6,977 bases of DNA from CAZTLI01 sp964614375 (GTDB taxonomy: Bacteria; Chloroflexota; Anaerolineae; Aggregatilineales; Phototrophicaceae), in assembly GCA_964614375.1 (NCBI GenBank), contig CAZTLI010000294.1, forward strand, positions 1-6,977. Direction: 5' to 3'. This document shows, in pieces, positions 6,231 through 6,977 of the stretch (position 1 is the stretch's first letter; each line of letters begins with the position of its first letter). Both the position numbers and the translations under genes were made by a program. The notes below the pieces were generated by a model. It was not told the DNA's origin and did no database searches. It saw nothing but the letters and a program-made list of their open reading frames with translations.

Positions 6231-6977
6231 CTATAATCTATCACCCATAAAGATGACGAGATCGGCAACTCGTGATGAGTAACCCCATTCATTGTCATAC
6301 CATGTGATGACTTTGACGAGGTTGTCCGCTACAGAGGTGGATAGCGCGTCAATGATACTGGAGTAGGGATTGCCAATGTAGTCGCTGGATACGAGCGGTT
6401 CATGCGATACATCGAGAATGCCTTTCATGGGGCCTGCCGCAGCTTCCTCGAATGCCGCGATGAGGTCGTCTTTGTTTGGTGTTTTATTGACTGTGGCGAC
6501 GAAATCAACAAGCGACCCGGTTGGCGTGGGAACACGAACTGCCATGCCGTCGAACTTGCCTTGCAATTCAGGGATGACCAATGAGACCGCTTTGGCTGCA
6601 CCTGTGGTCGTGGGGATGATGTTGGTGGCGGCTGAACGCGCACGTCGCAGGTCTTTATGGGGCAGGTCGAGAATACGCTGGTCGTTGGTGTAACTGTGAA
6701 TTGTGGTCATAAAGGCTTGCTTGATGCCAAATACATCATTCACGACTTTGGCAGCAGGTGCAAGGCAGTTGGTGGTGCAAGACGCATTGGACACTACATG
6801 GTGTTTGGCAGGGTCATATTTGTCCTGATTCACGCCAAGTACGATGGTGAGGTCTTCGCCCTTTGCGGGGGCGGAAATGATGACCTTTTTCGCACCACCC
6901 TCTAAGTGTTTTGCGGCTGCATCGCGACTGGTGAAGATACCCGTGCTTTCGACCACAATATCGACGCCTAAATCGCC
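6231..6977 (-). CDS. gap: Glyceraldehyde-3-phosphate dehydrogenase, NAD-type (N-terminus beyond window)
   Basis: The enzyme oxidises glyceraldehyde 3-phosphate with phosphate to 1,3-bisphosphoglycerate, the substrate of the adjacent pgk product. There are 248 residues visible, starting GDLGVDIVVESTGIF. Aligning the catalytic Cys of SNASCTTNCLAP (codon 6779-6777) with Cys149 of the Bacillus enzyme implies that about 82 residues, most of the Rossmann domain, lie outside the window. His176 falls in TTIHSYT exactly 27 residues later. Positions 187-188 are Leu-Pro (RILDLPHKDLRRAR), the form typical of NAD-dependent catabolic enzymes rather than the Ala-Ser of NADP-using photosynthetic types. NIIPTTTGAAKAV, RVPTPTGS and WYDNEWGYSSRV complete the catalytic domain. 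The frame ends in TAG at 6233-6231. The start and promoter are not visible. Confidence 0.96.
   Translation of the reverse strand, partial: GDLGVDIVVESTGIFTSRDAAAKHLEGGAKKVIISAPAKGEDLTIVLGVNQDKYDPAKHHVVSNASCTTNCLAPAAKVVNDVFGIKQAFMTTIHSYTNDQRILDLPHKDLRRARSAATNIIPTTTGAAKAVSLVIPELQGKFDGMAVRVPTPTGSLVDFVATVNKTPNKDDLIAAFEEAAAGPMKGILDVSHEPLVSSDYIGNPYSSIIDALSTSVADNLVKVITWYDNEWGYSSRVADLVIFMGDRL

Noticed and set aside
4886..6238. An 11-bp sequence GATTATAGTCT at 4886-4896 recurring inverted at 6228-6238
   Set aside because: A handful of 11-bp inverted matches are expected by chance in 7 kb. One copy overlaps the gap stop codon, and the two sit in opposite orientation relative to transcription.

Overview
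The window looks like chromosomal DNA of a bacterium, most likely a Chloroflexota (Anaerolineae-like) assembled from a metagenome or draft genome. I infer this from the wording of the kinase N-terminus (GQGGMATVYKAYHPELDR, a style I associate with that phylum), from the kinase sitting inside a glycolytic cluster, and from a 100-N scaffold gap. No marker gene proves the phylum.

Almost everything is on the minus strand, so in transcription order the window runs from its right end to its left. First comes the 3' three quarters of an NAD-type glyceraldehyde-3-phosphate dehydrogenase gene (gap, cut by the window edge). A 74-nt spacer with a strong hairpin and U-rich tail separates it from phosphoglycerate kinase (pgk, complete). 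A 118-bp intergenic region follows, carrying an inverted repeat that could terminate gap-pgk and a perfect TATAAT box for the next unit. Then come a membrane-anchored Ser/Thr protein kinase with a TPR-like outer domain, triosephosphate isomerase (tpiA, whose ATG touches the kinase stop codon), and a polytopic membrane protein with a long Pro/Ser/Arg and Asp/Glu-rich repetitive tail. The last three look like one transcription unit.

The membrane-protein gene contains the 100-N gap (556-655). The two flanks are in different frames as written, but rejoin exactly in frame and in repeat register if the Ns are removed. The gene therefore runs from 2213 (or 2222) to 128, and the break is an assembly artefact in a 108-bp tandem repeat, not a frameshift. 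At the far left a plus-strand gene ends with a transmembrane tail and overlaps the membrane-protein gene tail to tail by 22 bp.

Functionally, gap, pgk and tpiA are three enzymes of triose-phosphate metabolism (lower glycolysis/gluconeogenesis). The kinase co-transcribed with tpiA may sense something outside the membrane and signal inside. The last protein has the fold signature of an integral-membrane metallopeptidase (LPGVVLHE) but lacks the second zinc histidine, so it looks like a non-catalytic relative whose cytoplasmic tail is the main novelty. I found no RNA genes, CRISPR arrays, insertion sequences or transfer marks. The most noteworthy items are the kinase/isomerase/pseudo-peptidase operon and the repetitive tail.
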